From Candidatus Omnitrophota bacterium (GTDB lineage Bacteria > Hinthialibacterota > Hinthialibacteria > Hinthialibacterales > Hinthialibacteraceae): a DNA stretch of 64,000 bases. Below the pieces are notes generated by a model. The model was not told the DNA's origin. It saw nothing but the letters and a program-made list of their open reading frames with translations, and made no database searches. The translations under genes were made by a program, and so were the position numbers. Each line of letters begins with the position of its first letter. Position 1 is the first letter of the stretch. The stretch spans positions 1 to 64,000 of the forward strand of contig QZKN01000151.1 in the NCBI GenBank assembly GCA_003598175.1. The letters are read 5' to 3'. Positions 26,934-35,746 of the stretch are shown piece by piece.

Positions 26934-28280
26934 TTAACTGAACACCGCGCGCCAGGCGAGATAGGCAATGGAGAAAATGCTGAGCCAGAGAATGAAATCG
27001 TAGAATTTTGAGGGCGTTAATTCCTTATCGGTTCGGCAATAGCGAAAAATGAGAGCCTGCCAAGCGACGACGATGAGGAATAGTGAGTTGGATATGCCCA
27101 TGAAAATAACCAAAAGAAGCGGTTTTTGGATGAAGAAATAGATAATGCCGCAAGTCAGAGGGAATACCCACGCCATGATGGCGATGGAGCGTTTGCGCTG
27201 GGCTTCATTATTCCAATCGATGAGTTTGCACAGATGAAAAAAATCGCTCCAAACGCGGGAGAATCCGGCGGTGTTGGCGAAAATAGTGGAAAAGAGGACG
27301 GTGAAGGCGCAGAGCATGAAGACCATGCGCGATCCGTCGCCCAGCACTTGTGTGAAGAGGCCGGACAGTTGAAAGATGAATTCGTTGCCGTCCGCCAGCG
27401 TTGGCTGTGATTTCAACACCGCTGCGCCCAGGATGTAGAAGGCGCAGGTGGTGACGGTATAGACGATCATGGAGACGAGGGCATCGATGGTCATGACGCG
27501 AATCCAGCCGCGGGCGCGGTCAAACCATTCCGGCGAACCGTCGCGCGGTCCGGTCCAGGCGGCGTACCCTTTTTCCCAGCACCAATACGTGTACATCACG
27601 GTTTCCCCCGCGGCGACGCCGGTGATGCCAAATGCGCCGAGGGCGAGCGCAATCATTTCCGGCGGCAGGTGGAAAGTAAAACCGCTTGCCAGATCTGAAA
27701 TAGAATAAGCGTAGGGAGTCCATTGAATGGCAAAGACGCAGTAAAGGACGGTGGAGATGAATAGAAAGTTAAGGGCGGTGGCGATCCACTCCACTGGTTT
27801 GTATTTGCCGTGAAACACGAGCAATGCGATGAGGATCACCAGGATTCCCAGCCACACTTCCAATGAAAAGCGAGGAAATACGTAGGCGGCCACTTGCGCG
27901 GAACCTCCCAGTACGCCGCCCTGGCCGAAAAAGGTGGCGATCAGGTAAAGAACGCCGCTATACACGGTCCAATGGATGCCGAAAATACGAATTCCCTTGC
28001 CGCGATTCCACGATTGAAACGAAGGGCGCCCATGAATAATACAATTACGTCCATGTTCCAGTTGTACCGCAACTTTTATCAAACAACCAAACAAAATCAC
28101 CCAGAGTAAAATAAAACCGGCTTTCGCGCCCAGAGCCGTGGTCGCAATCAATTCGCCGGAGCCGACGATGGCGGCGGAGAGAATCAGGCCGGGACCTAAA
28201 AAACGTAGTGAGGTAAAAAAACCGGACGGTGGTGTGCGAATGTCCGTTTGATATGGTTTGACCGTCGGATCGTGTGGCAT
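26934..28280 (-). CDS. Nramp-related membrane transporter lacking the standard metal motifs
   Basis: About 448 residues with 10-11 membrane helices and the Nramp/LeuT-like start FLGPGLILSAAIVGSGELIA. In classical Nramp proteins the first helix carries Asp-Pro-Gly-Asn and the sixth Met-Pro-His for Mn/Fe. Here these places read GSGEL and GITGVAAGETVMY. The protein therefore belongs to the divergent, largely uncharacterised branch in which metal coordination is changed; Mg, another cation or a non-metal substrate are all possible. The start is uncertain: ATG codons at 28310, 28298 and 28280 are in frame, and I use 28280 because AAAGAG precedes it. Its 3' end lies 17 bases from the trkA stop. Confidence 0.72.
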   Translation of the reverse strand: MPHDPTVKPYQTDIRTPPSGFFTSLRFLGPGLILSAAIVGSGELIATTALGAKAGFILLWVILFGCLIKVAVQLEHGRNCIIHGRPSFQSWNRGKGIRIFGIHWTVYSGVLYLIATFFGQGGVLGGSAQVAAYVFPRFSLEVWLGILVILIALLVFHGKYKPVEWIATALNFLFISTVLYCVFAIQWTPYAYSISDLASGFTFHLPPEMIALALGAFGITGVAAGETVMYTYWCWEKGYAAWTGPRDGSPEWFDRARGWIRVMTIDALVSMIVYTVTTCAFYILGAAVLKSQPTLADGNEFIFQLSGLFTQVLGDGSRMVFMLCAFTVLFSTIFANTAGFSRVWSDFFHLCKLIDWNNEAQRKRSIAIMAWVFPLTCGIIYFFIQKPLLLVIFMGISNSLFLIVVAWQALIFRYCRTDKELTPSKFYDFILWLSIFSIAYLAWRAVFS

Positions 28281-28310
28281 GATACTCTTTCTTTCCATGA
28301 AAACCGCCAT

Positions 28311-28337
28311 GATCGGTTGATCATAATGAGGGATGAC
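28311..28337 (+). repeat. Dispersed repeat, copy 3 (GATCGGTTGATCATAATG type)
   Basis: It reads GATCGGTTGATCATAATG then AGGGATGAC and matches copy 1 at about 22 of 27 positions. It lies directly upstream of the transporter's possible starts. This third copy supports the view that the word is a genomic repeat and not a local coincidence. Confidence 0.45.
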
Positions 28338-28511
28338 CCATGCGTCGCCGCCATATCGGCGACATGTCCTTTGCCGTCACACTATACGCGAAGTGCCGTG
28401 ACGATACTACTCCCACCACATCTTAGTTTGCTGAATACAATAATTTTAATTTATTGAAGGATCAAAGAGCCTGCTTGGCGCAAAAAACAGCGTGAAAATG
28501 CATTCCTTACA

Positions 28512-28541
28512 TTGACATCATCGGATTAAAAAGCAAACTAT
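28512..28541 (+). promoter_or_regulatory. Candidate promoter for the giant surface-protein gene
   Basis: A perfect -35 box TTGACA (28512-28517) is followed after 18 bases by AACTAT (28536-28541), a weak -10. It would give a leader of about 180 bases before the GTG start at 28733. The rest of the 28338-28732 spacer is AT-rich and shows no gene. Confidence 0.35.
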
Positions 28542-28732
28542 GTGAGAAATGATAGCAGCAGGCATGTTTCTTGCTGATTTAACATTGATTACGTATTTAT
28601 TTGTCGTTGTTTTTTTCAATTTTGAGAAAATATCCATTCATTTTTATATGAAACAACGGCATTTGCTTTCGGTGATTTGCGTTGAACGGGATCAACATAT
28701 CAAACTTTATGTTTGAGGAGACCAACAAAGTG

Positions 28733-31700
28733 CGCTATTTTGCAATTAGTAAATCGGTAATGCGAATGTTCTTATTCTTTCTCATTTTGATAAATAATTT
28801 CATTCTTTCTCATAATGGATTCGCGCAGAATATTTATACGATTGCCGGCGACGGGCGACCAGGCTACGCGGGGGATGGCGGCGCGGCCATCCAGGCGCAA
28901 TTGAAGAAACCGTATGACGTTGCATTGGATCGTTTGGGCAATCTGTACATCGCCGATTCGCATAACCATCGCATTCGCAAGGTCAGTGTGTCAGGAACCA
29001 TTACGACCGTCGCGGGGAACGGCCAGGTCGGATTTTCAGGCGACGGCGGAGCGGCGACGCAGGCAAGTTTATCGTTCCCGGATGGCATATGTGTTGATGG
29101 GCAGGGAAATCTATACATTGCAGATACTTATAATAATCGCGTTCGCATGGTCGACGCGGCAGGAACGATCCGCACGATTGCTGGTTCCGGACATCCCGGG
29201 TATTCCGGCGATGGCGGTCTGGCCATCCATGCGAAACTTTTTTTTCCACTGCGAGTGATCATTGATGAAGAAGGAAATTTGTACATCGTCGATTCCAGCA
29301 ATAATGTCATTCGCAAAGTGGATGCGTCCGGCGTGATTACGACGGCGGCGGGGAACGGCCGCTCCGGTTATTCCGGCGATGGAGGCGCCGCGAACGAGGC
29401 GCGGTTGCGGAGGCCGATGGATGTTTATAAAGATCGGTTGGGGAATCTTTTCATTGCGGACACGGGAAACGATGCCATTCGTAAAGTCGATTTTGCGGGA
29501 ACAATCAGCACGGTTGCAAGAAATTTGGGGAATCATAGCTGGCATGATGATGAGCAGGATGGGTATGAAAACCGTTTGCAATTTCCTTCGGGTGTTTTTG
29601 TCGATCAAAGTTTGAATCTGTTCATTGCGGATTCGTACAACCACCGCATTCTTAAAATCGATCCTTCCGGCCAGGTTTCCCGAATTGCCGGTATTGGTTT
29701 GCCGGGATTCACCGGCGACGGAGTCCCAGCGACGGAAACACGATTGCACGATCCACGCAGCATCTGCGGAGACGTGTTGGGAAATTTATACATCGCCGAC
29801 CGGAACAACAACCGGATTCGCATGATCGGCGTCAATATCGGCGTCAATGCGGGAACGGATCGGCAAACGTATATTCAACATCCGCTGTCGTTGAGCGGAG
29901 AAATCATCGGTGGATCCGGTAATTATAATATGAGTTGGTCCATTCGAACCGGCCCGAATACGAATCCGGCTCAGTTTTCCTCGACGACGGAATTGCAGCC
30001 GGTTTTCACTCCGTTCGCTGCCGGCGTTTATCTTTTGCAATTGGCCGTCAGCGATGGATTTCAACCCTCGGTGATCGATACGGTAACGATAACCGTTTTT
30101 GATGCACTCAGCATCACCGCCGGCCGGCAGGATCAGGTTCATCTTGTAAACACCGCTGTTCGCTTGTTTAGCGAAGTGCGCGGCGGCGATGGCGCTATCG
30201 CGTTGAATTGGTCGATTGTTTCCGGTCCCAGTCTCGATCTCGATCAATTTTCTTCCACAACGATTGCCAATCCTACGTTCATGCCTTCTGTTGCCGGACA
30301 ATATGTGGTGCAGGTCAGCGTTGCCGACGGTATGCAGACGGCCAACAGCAATCCCGTGAGTTTTTTGGTTTATGACCTGTTGGTTGCCAATGCCGGAGAT
30401 GACGGGAATGCATTTATTCTTCACTCGATCCGATTGAATGGGAGTGCAAGCGGTGGAACCGGAACCTATACCTATAGCTGGTCTGTTCTTTCGGGACCGG
30501 ATCGCAGTTTATTTCAGTTTTCTTCGACGTCGGTGAAGGATCCAGAATTCACGCCGACCGCCGGCGGAACCTATGTTCTGCAATTAAGTGTGAATGACGG
30601 AATACAGTTTCGGGTGCGAGACACGGTAGAAATCAGCGTTCGGCATCCTTTGCTCGTGAACGCCGGATCGGATCAACGGACCTATGTGAGAAATCCGGTC
30701 AGTTGGATCGGAGAAGCCGAGGGCGGAACCGGCAATTACACGTTCGTTTGGGCGATTGAATCCGGCCCGAGCACGGATGAAAGTCAAATTTCATTCACCT
30801 CGGCAGGCGCTGCTCAAGCGCTTCCGCCGGATTCGATTGCACTACGTGGAACGATTCGCGATTTTATGGATTCTCATCCCGATTTTGAAAGTTTTACCGG
30901 GAATACGGTTGACGCCGGACTGGTCGAAACGCAATTGGGCGAAGACGGTAAACCGGTTTTTAATGCGTCGAAAGTGAACGGCAAAATAACTTCCGCCGAA
31001 ACGTTTTATCAATGGTATCACGATGCGCCCGGCGTTAATCAATCGATGGATTTTGAAATCGAATTGACGCGAGATCCCCACTCTTCAACGGACAATCCCA
31101 TCTATACCATCGATTTCGACAATTTCTTTCCGATTGACGACCAATTATTCGGAAATCAAAGAAGAAATCATAATTTTCATTTCACGTTCGAGTTTCATTC
31201 TCAATTCGTGTATCGTGGCCCGCAGGAATTCACGTTTTCCGGCGATGACGACGTATGGATTTTTATAAACAATCAGTTGGCTCTGGATTTGGGGGGACCG
31301 CATCCGGAATTGTCCGGAACCATTAATACCGGCAATTTGGGGCTTGAGACAGGACAGATGTATCCGCTGGACTTTTTCTTTGCGGAGCGGCATACGGACA
31401 AATCTCATTTCCGCATCCACTCGGGTTTGTTATTGGAAGCCAATGCGAATCCCATCTCCGCCGGGCAATCTCAAATCACTTTCACGCCGACTCAAGCCGG
31501 TATCTACGTTTTGCGATTCACGGTTGACGACGGAGTGCAAACTCCGGTGAGTGATACCGTCGCCGTTACGGTTCATGGCGTGTTGGCAGTGGATGCCGGG
31601 GAGGATCGAACGACTACGACCAATTATCCTCTTTCTTTATCTGCCATAGCGAGAGGGGGATATGGGGATTATGCCTATCGTTGGACGATCGTGTCGGGAC

Positions 31701-34700
31701 CGAATGTTGATGTGAACCAATTTTCTTCAATCTTGCAAGCCGATCCTGTTTTTACCCCGCTTGAGGCAGGAACTTATGTTTTGCAATGCACCGTTTTTGA
31801 TGACGCCCAATCATCGGCAAGCGACACGGTGACGGTAACGGTTAACGTTCCACTGTCCGTTGAGGCGGAAATTACCGGTTCGGGAACACAACTGGAAACC
31901 TATATCGATTCGGCCGTTCAATTGAATGGAGAAGTGACGGGTGGAAACGGGAATTATACTTATGTTTGGACGATTCTGAACGGGCCGGATACAAATCCTA
32001 ACCAGTTATCCAACACGACGGTCGAGGATCCGATCTTTACTCCTTCCTCGTCGGGTGAATACATCCTGCAATTGACTGTGAGCGATGGCGTACAGACTTT
32101 GATCAGTGCTCCCATCACCGTCAATGTGTTTGAACCTCTCACGGTTGAAGTGGGAGAAGATCAGGTGATTTATCTAGGCGGTTCCTCACAGATGAATGCG
32201 GTCGTGAGTGGGGGAAGCGGAAATTATTCTTTCGCATGGAGTATCATTTCCGAGTGGAATCCTGCTCTCGAGCAATTTTCACTTACAACAATAGAAGATC
32301 CTCTCTTTACGCCAACTTCAACCGGCGTATATACATTGCACTTGCGTGTACAGGATGGACCGTTGCAGGAAAATGATTCTCTGCAAGTGACGGTGCTAAG
32401 TACAATCACTGCGGCGGTGACGGCCGCAGGTTCCACATCGGATTCCGAATTGCTGACGTATGCGGGGAATCCCATTCATTTGGATGGGGAAGTAAGTGGT
32501 GGAATCGGAAATTATACGGTTGTATGGGCGGTTTTTTCCGGCCCGGACGCCAGTTCGACACAGTTTACATCACCGGCGGAGGAGAGCACTGATTTCACGC
32601 CTTCCTCGGCGGGAACATATTTTCTGCAGTTCACGGTTTCGGATGGAATTCAGGATCCGGTTACGATTGATGTGACGGTGGAGGTTCATGCGGTGCTGAC
32701 GCTCGACGCTGGGCCGGATGATGGAATAAAAATCGATAGTTCGATTCCATTGAATGGCCAGGCGGCGGGGGGAAGCGGCGATTATATTTACAATTGGACG
32801 ATTGAGAGCGGTCCGGCTCTCGACAATATTCAATTTTCCGCAACCACGATTGCCAATCCTGTGTTTACTCCCACGGCTGTAGGAACTTATGTTCTGGGAT
32901 TGAGTGTGACGGATGGGATTCAGTCGGAAGTGAGCGACTCGCTGACGGTCATCGTGGAAAATACCTTTTCCGTCGATGCGGGAGAAGATCAGATTACGTT
33001 GGTGGAACGTTTTATCAACTTAAATGGAATCGTTGTCGGTGATGCGGGAACGTATACGTATTTATGGGAAATTGAATCGGGGCCGGATACGAGCAGCGGT
33101 CAGTTTTCTCAACCATTGAACAAAAATCCTATTCTCCTGCCGTTGGCCGCGGGAGATTATGTACTCCGCTTTACCGCCAAAAACGAGAAACAGCGAAGCG
33201 AGAGCGATACGCTCATCGTTCATGTATACGAAGAGATCGGCGTCGATGCCGGTCCGAGCATTTTTTCCGTCGTCAACAAACCAATTTCATTGCAGGGCGC
33301 CGCGACGGGCGGAGATGAAACGTATAATTTTTCATGGACGATCAAATCCGGTCCGAGTTTGGATTTGAATCAGTTCGCCTCGGCTACAATCGCAGAAACC
33401 ACCTTTACTCCCGTCGAAGTGGGGACGTATGTTCTCGAATTGATGGTGGACGATGATATCCAGACATCGGTTGTCGATCTGATGGGCGTTCAGAGCGCCA
33501 GTTTGAATACGCTCAGCCGCGTGATCGTCACGGATACGTTGGATACACTCGAAGATTTGAGCAACGGAATCGATTTGGATCCGTATGACAGCAAGGAATT
33601 GATCGTACGATGGGCATTCTCACCATTGTTGTTCGATGATTCCGACATCAAGGATATTCACATTTACGTCCAAGAGAAAAAAGTTGCCGCCAATGAAGAG
33701 GAACAGGAAGATCATGCAATAAAATTCGAGTATCTAGGTCGAACAGACAGTTCCACGCTTTCCTATTTCGAATGGAAAAAAGGCGCTCGATTTCAAGTGC
33801 ATCCACGGTTTGCGAATGGACCGGATTATGGAAAAGAATACCAATTTCAAGTTTTTGTTTTGACGCATAGTCAAAATCCTCTGTTTTTAGGACCGTTTCA
33901 AAATTGGGGTCCGGTCAAATATCAACTGGGGATCGATTTTGTTCCTCCGACGCCCGGTTCGGCATCGATACAGCCAACCGCAACGTTTACTCCTGAGCCG
34001 ACCGAAACCGCAACGCCGATACAATTTAGTGGCGGGGTGATACCGCCCAGCTTCACCCCCTCACCCAGCCCGACGGAAATGGAGACGCCGACGCCCACTG
34101 AAACGATGGGAAATTCGTCGGGAGGAAGACGCCCCAGCGCCACGCCGCAACCCTATTCAACCTCGACGGAAACGGAAACACCGACGCCGACGGATACGCC
34201 GGGAAATTCGTCGGGAGGAAGACGCCCCAGCGCCACTCCGCGTCCGAGTTCAACACCCACGGAAACGGAAACGCCGACGCCCACCGAAACGCCAGGATCT
34301 TCCTCTGGCCGGGCGCCGACCTCGACGCCGGTTTCCATGCCATCGGAAACGCCGACATTATTGCCTACGGAAACCGAGACGCCTGCTCAGTCAGGACGGC
34401 CTGCCCCGACCAGCCGTCCACGAGCCACGGCAACGCCTACTGCCACAAGTATACCGAGCAGCGAAGGGAGTGGATCACAACCGAATCTGCCAAGCGTCCC
34501 CGCTTCCACCCCGCAGCCGACGGCAACGAGCTGGTCGGGAGGATCGCAACCGACACAAGTAAGTGGGGGTTCAACAAATCCCGGCAACGAACCGACCTCT
34601 ACGCCCACGATCGGCGGCGGCGCTGTCGTGAATGATACTTCGACTTCCACTCCGACCATTATTGCTGGATCGATTGTAACAAGCACGCCGACTCCCTCGC

Positions 34701-35746
34701 CAACGCCAACGCCAACGGCGACGGTGACTCCGACCGAGACGAGAGCCGTGATTGTGAGACCCACCGACGGAATCACGCCGGCCGCGCCGACGCCCACGAT
34801 TCGACCGACGACTGCGATCAATACGATTCCGACTCCCACGCCGAATACCGTGATTTTCACATTTGACGATGTGCAGCATGGGTTTATCGATACATGTAGT
34901 TTTGTGTACGAGGACGTGCCCATCGATGAGGGAAATCCGGCGGCGACTGACGGAAAAGGAATCAAAGCATTGATTCCGAGCGGGCGGTTGTGCATGATGT
35001 ATGCGCCCAAAATCGACATCACGGATTCTCCGATACGTATTTCGTGCTGGTTCAATATGACGAATGCCTCCATGATGTATGCGCTTGGCGTTTTTGCGGA
35101 CATCGAGGGGCAGACCGGAGCGGTTGCCTATACCACTCGTTATGCGCCGGAGATGATCGGAAACGTATGGCAGAAAGCCGTGATTGAAGTGGAGGCGAAA
35201 TATACGTCCGTCCAACCGTTCATTGCCGTGTATAACGGAGATAGCGAACATGGCGCGATTGTGTTTGCCGATAATCTGAAAATCGAACAGGGAGTAAATA
35301 AGGACATTGGCGTTAGCGTCGCACACAGTGAATGGACGCCTAATTTGTGGTTGCTGGAAGAAACCGGCGGCGATGCGCATGTGGAGGGGGGGACGATTCA
35401 TCTCAATAAAGACGTCTCCAGCCAGGCGAGTCGAATCGGGACCTCTTTTGAATCCGGTTTTTATCCGAACTGGTCGCGGGTGGAAATCGATGTTGTTAAA
35501 AATTACGGTGAACAGGGAACCTTCACGGCGTGGATCGGAAACGGACCGAACGCCTTTCAAAAAGACGTGCCGCTGTGGATGTTGACGCCCGGTGTGCAGG
35601 AAACGATCTCCATCGCTGGCATTACGCGAGAACCCATCGATCCAATGTACATTCTGCTACAAATCGCAGGCGAGGACGAGGAAAGCGTTACGATTACCAA
35701 TGTGCGCATCTACGAACGGGTGGTCAAAACCGGCGATATGAATTAA
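28733..35746 (+). CDS. Giant secreted NHL / Ig-like repeat / fibro-slime protein
   Basis: A 2337-residue extracellular protein. The start is GTG at 28733, because AGGAG lies nine bases upstream and the product begins VRYFAISKSVMRMFLFFLIL, a signal peptide. In order: six NHL propeller blades (to about 29830; GNLYIADSHNHRIRKV repeated); eleven Ig/PKD-like repeats of about 88 residues (29840-33500; consensus W-I-SGP..D..QFSSTT, FTPTAAGTYVLQLTVSDG); a shared module (33500-33945); a Thr/Pro-rich linker (33950-34850); and a C-terminal jelly-roll-like region. Repeat 4 is interrupted by a fibro-slime/PA14-like domain (about 30800-31440; FSGDDDVWIFINNQLALDLG). It is probably an adhesin or matrix protein; ligand binding by the propeller or C-terminal domain is inferred. 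Its stop overlaps that of lnt by four bases. Confidence 0.85.
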   Translation, partial: RYFAISKSVMRMFLFFLILINNFILSHNGFAQNIYTIAGDGRPGYAGDGGAAIQAQLKKPYDVALDRLGNLYIADSHNHRIRKVSVSGTITTVAGNGQVGFSGDGGAATQASLSFPDGICVDGQGNLYIADTYNNRVRMVDAAGTIRTIAGSGHPGYSGDGGLAIHAKLFFPLRVIIDEEGNLYIVDSSNNVIRKVDASGVITTAAGNGRSGYSGDGGAANEARLRRPMDVYKDRLGNLFIADTGNDAIRKVDFAGTISTVARNLGNHSWHDDEQDGYENRLQFPSGVFVDQSLNLFIADSYNHRILKIDPSGQVSRIAGIGLPGFTGDGVPATETRLHDPRSICGDVLGNLYIADRNNNRIRMIGVNIGVNAGTDRQTYIQHPLSLSGEIIGGSGNYNMSWSIRTGPNTNPAQFSSTTELQPVFTPFAAGVYLLQLAVSDGFQPSVIDTVTITVFDALSITAGRQDQVHLVNTAVRLFSEVRGGDGAIALNWSIVSGPSLDLDQFSSTTIANPTFMPSVAGQYVVQVSVADGMQTANSNPVSFLVYDLLVANAGDDGNAFILHSIRLNGSASGGTGTYTYSWSVLSGPDRSLFQFSSTSVKDPEFTPTAGGTYVLQLSVNDGIQFRVRDTVEISVRHPLLVNAGSDQRTYVRNPVSWIGEAEGGTGNYTFVWAIESGPSTDESQISFTSAGAAQALPPDSIALRGTIRDFMDSHPDFESFTGNTVDAGLVETQLGEDGKPVFNASKVNGKITSAETFYQWYHDAPGVNQSMDFEIELTRDPHSSTDNPIYTIDFDNFFPIDDQLFGNQRRNHNFHFTFEFHSQFVYRGPQEFTFSGDDDVWIFINNQLALDLGGPHPELSGTINTGNLGLETGQMYPLDFFFAERHTDKSHFRIHSGLLLEANANPISAGQSQITFTPTQAGIYVLRFTVDDGVQTPVSDTVAVTVHGVLAVDAGEDRTTTTNYPLSLSAIARGGYGDYAYRWTIVSGPNVDVNQFSSILQADPVFTPLEAGTYVLQCTVFDDAQSSASDTVTVTVNVPLSVEAEITGSGTQLETYIDSAVQLNGEVTGGNGNYTYVWTILNGPDTNPNQLSNTTVEDPIFTPSSSGEYILQLTVSDGVQTLISAPITVNVFEPLTVEVGEDQVIYLGGSSQMNAVVSGGSGNYSFAWSIISEWNPALEQFSLTTIEDPLFTPTSTGVYTLHLRVQDGPLQENDSLQVTVLSTITAAVTAAGSTSDSELLTYAGNPIHLDGEVSGGIGNYTVVWAVFSGPDASSTQFTSPAEESTDFTPSSAGTYFLQFTVSDGIQDPVTIDVTVEVHAVLTLDAGPDDGIKIDSSIPLNGQAAGGSGDYIYNWTIESGPALDNIQFSATTIANPVFTPTAVGTYVLGLSVTDGIQSEVSDSLTVIVENTFSVDAGEDQITLVERFINLNGIVVGDAGTYTYLWEIESGPDTSSGQFSQPLNKNPILLPLAAGDYVLRFTAKNEKQRSESDTLIVHVYEEIGVDAGPSIFSVVNKPISLQGAATGGDETYNFSWTIKSGPSLDLNQFASATIAETTFTPVEVGTYVLELMVDDDIQTSVVDLMGVQSASLNTLSRVIVTDTLDTLEDLSNGIDLDPYDSKELIVRWAFSPLLFDDSDIKDIHIYVQEKKVAANEEEQEDHAIKFEYLGRTDSSTLSYFEWKKGARFQVHPRFANGPDYGKEYQFQVFVLTHSQNPLFLGPFQNWGPVKYQLGIDFVPPTPGSASIQPTATFTPEPTETATPIQFSGGVIPPSFTPSPSPTEMETPTPTETMGNSSGGRRPSATPQPYSTSTETETPTPTDTPGNSSGGRRPSATPRPSSTPTETETPTPTETPGSSSGRAPTSTPVSMPSETPTLLPTETETPAQSGRPAPTSRPRATATPTATSIPSSEGSGSQPNLPSVPASTPQPTATSWSGGSQPTQVSGGSTNPGNEPTSTPTIGGGAVVNDTSTSTPTIIAGSIVTSTPTPSPTPTPTATVTPTETRAVIVRPTDGITPAAPTPTIRPTTAINTIPTPTPNTVIFTFDDVQHGFIDTCSFVYEDVPIDEGNPAATDGKGIKALIPSGRLCMMYAPKIDITDSPIRISCWFNMTNASMMYALGVFADIEGQTGAVAYTTRYAPEMIGNVWQKAVIEVEAKYTSVQPFIAVYNGDSEHGAIVFADNLKIEQGVNKDIGVSVAHSEWTPNLWLLEETGGDAHVEGGTIHLNKDVSSQASRIGTSFESGFYPNWSRVEIDVVKNYGEQGTFTAWIGNGPNAFQKDVPLWMLTPGVQETISIAGITREPIDPMYILLQIAGEDEESVTITNVRIYERVVKTGDMN
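34108..34236 (+). repeat. Exact 36-bp direct repeat in the Thr/Pro linker (period 93 bp)
   Basis: A 36-base segment at 34108-34143 recurs without change at 34201-34236. It encodes GNSSGGRRPSAT within the Thr/Pro-rich linker. A third, diverged unit follows. This shows recent in-frame expansion of the linker by tandem duplication. Confidence 0.8.

Noticed and set aside
34108-34236. Direct repeats as a CRISPR array
   Set aside because: Only two exact copies inside an open reading frame, coding for a Thr/Pro linker.
34387-35560. Long minus-strand open frames opposite the Thr/Pro linker and C-terminus of the giant protein
   Set aside because: They are antisense shadows of a repetitive, biased coding sequence; composition (Val/Gly or Arg-rich) is that of reverse-complemented Thr/Pro codons.
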